Assembly: GCA_035542775.1 (NCBI GenBank)
Contig: DATKKX010000339.1
Span: 1-6,269, forward strand
DNA from: DATKKX01 sp035542775
GTDB lineage: Bacteria > Planctomycetota > Phycisphaerae > UBA1845 > UTPLA1
Direction of reading: 5' to 3'
DNA length: 6,269 bases
Shown one piece after another: positions 6,060 to 6,269 of the stretch. Made by a program: the position numbers and the translations under genes. The notes beneath the pieces were generated by a model, which was not told where the DNA came from, did no database searches, and saw nothing but the letters and a program-made list of their open reading frames with translations. Numbering within the stretch: the first letter of the stretch is position 1; each line of letters starts with the position of its first letter.

Positions 6060-6099
6060 CACCATGTCCGTCCAGGACGCGACCCGCCGGACGGACACG
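6060..6099 (-). repeat. Right terminal inverted repeat of the IS66-family element
   Basis: This is the inverted partner of 139-178, with 35 of 40 positions matching and the outer 16 bases identical. Unlike the left end it contains a perfect 9-bp internal palindrome: TGTCCGTCC at 6065-6073 pairs with GGACGGACA at 6089-6097 around a 15-base spacer. The corresponding inner copy at the left end has diverged. The repeat also contains an ATG (6064-6066) in frame with the open frame that runs out of the element to the window edge. Confidence 0.9.
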
Positions 6100-6269
6100 A
6101 AGTTCGACAACAGCCGTATCCGCCTTAAACGCCCAGCCGCCGCGCGGCAGAACGATGACCAGTGCGCTTTCGACCCCTATCGCACGAGCGTGGGGATGTC
6201 CGAGGGGCGGCTCACGGTGCTCGTGGTGGGCGGGATCGTCGGCGGTCTCGCCGCGTTCGTTGCGATCCT
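6064..6269 (+). CDS. Partial open frame with a predicted membrane segment, entering the right flank
   Basis: A frame open from the ATG at 6064 (inside the right terminal repeat) to the window edge encodes 68 residues. The first 12 come from the repeat; the rest is flanking DNA. Residues 13-44 are polar and charged (with FDPYRTSVG). From an internal Met at 6196 (MSEGRLTVLVVGG), a strongly hydrophobic, glycine-rich stretch follows (TVLVVGGIVGGLAAFVAI), typical of a transmembrane helix. Third codon positions are mostly G or C, as expected of coding DNA here. No ribosome binding site precedes 6064. The frame is therefore more likely the remaining part of a host gene cut by the element, or a gene starting near 6196, than a gene truly starting in the repeat. 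Its family is not recognised. It does not read as the continuation of the kinase at the left flank. Confidence 0.4.
   Translation, partial: MSVQDATRRTDTKFDNSRIRLKRPAAARQNDDQCAFDPYRTSVGMSEGRLTVLVVGGIVGGLAAFVAI

Larger units (their letters stand above)
139..6099. mobile_element. IS66-family element with a large passenger nuclease-transposase gene
   Basis: The element is about 5.96 kb, defined by 40-bp imperfect inverted repeats at 139-178 and 6060-6099. Inside the left end is the usual IS66 trio tnpA-tnpB-tnpC on the + strand. An ordinary IS66 element would end shortly after tnpC, at about 2.5-2.8 kb. Here the matching right repeat lies 3.2 kb further on, after a convergent gene for a nuclease-transposase fusion, so the fusion gene is carried within the same ends. 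IS66-family elements normally make 8-bp target duplications. None is visible: the eight bases outside the left end (cgaacatc) do not match those outside the right end (agttcgac), nor do the alternatives if the ends are drawn two bases further in. All three canonical genes look intact, so the element may be active or recently active. The exact outer base is uncertain by about two, because both ends begin with CG before TGTCCGTCC. Confidence 0.9.

Overview
The window is GC-rich and dominated by one mobile element. At the left edge is the end of a Ser/Thr protein kinase coding region of the kind very common in Planctomycetota (Gemmata-like bacteria). That, the base composition and the style of the proteins suggest a planctomycete host. 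This is inference from resemblance, since there is no rRNA or other taxonomic marker here.

Layout. Positions 1-138 are the 3' surviving part of the kinase fragment, cut just after the catalytic loop motif HRDLKPAN. Positions 139-6099 are an IS66-family element bounded by 40-bp imperfect terminal inverted repeats (139-178 and 6060-6099, 35 of 40 positions matching). Its left half carries the canonical IS66 gene set on the + strand: tnpA (206-538), tnpB (532-897, overlapping tnpA by ATGCTGA) and the DDE transposase tnpC (995-2839). A GC hairpin covers the tnpA ribosome binding site, and an intrinsic-terminator-like hairpin with a T6 tract lies between tnpB and tnpC. The right half carries one large convergent gene on the - strand (2911-5802). 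It encodes a 963-residue protein joining a RecB/Cas4-like nuclease-family module (TM0106/COG2251 type, with four cysteines arranged as in Fe-S nucleases), a DnaQ/RNase H-like exonuclease-type module, a zinc ribbon and a second, divergent IS66-like DDE transposase domain with its D, D and E all present. Positions 6100-6269 are host DNA with the start of an open frame predicting a membrane segment.

How the parts may work together. TnpA, TnpB and TnpC should be enough to move an IS66 element. The big fusion protein is therefore either a passenger carried between the same ends, or a second transposition/nuclease machine living inside them. A nuclease, an exonuclease-like fold and a transposase in one polypeptide is the most notable item in the window. 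Hand counts of short samples give its transposase half a lower GC content than its nuclease half and than tnpC, which would fit separate origins.

The insertion truncates the kinase. No 8-bp target duplication is seen, and the right flank does not read as the rest of the kinase, so a deletion, rearrangement or inter-element recombination next to the element is likely.
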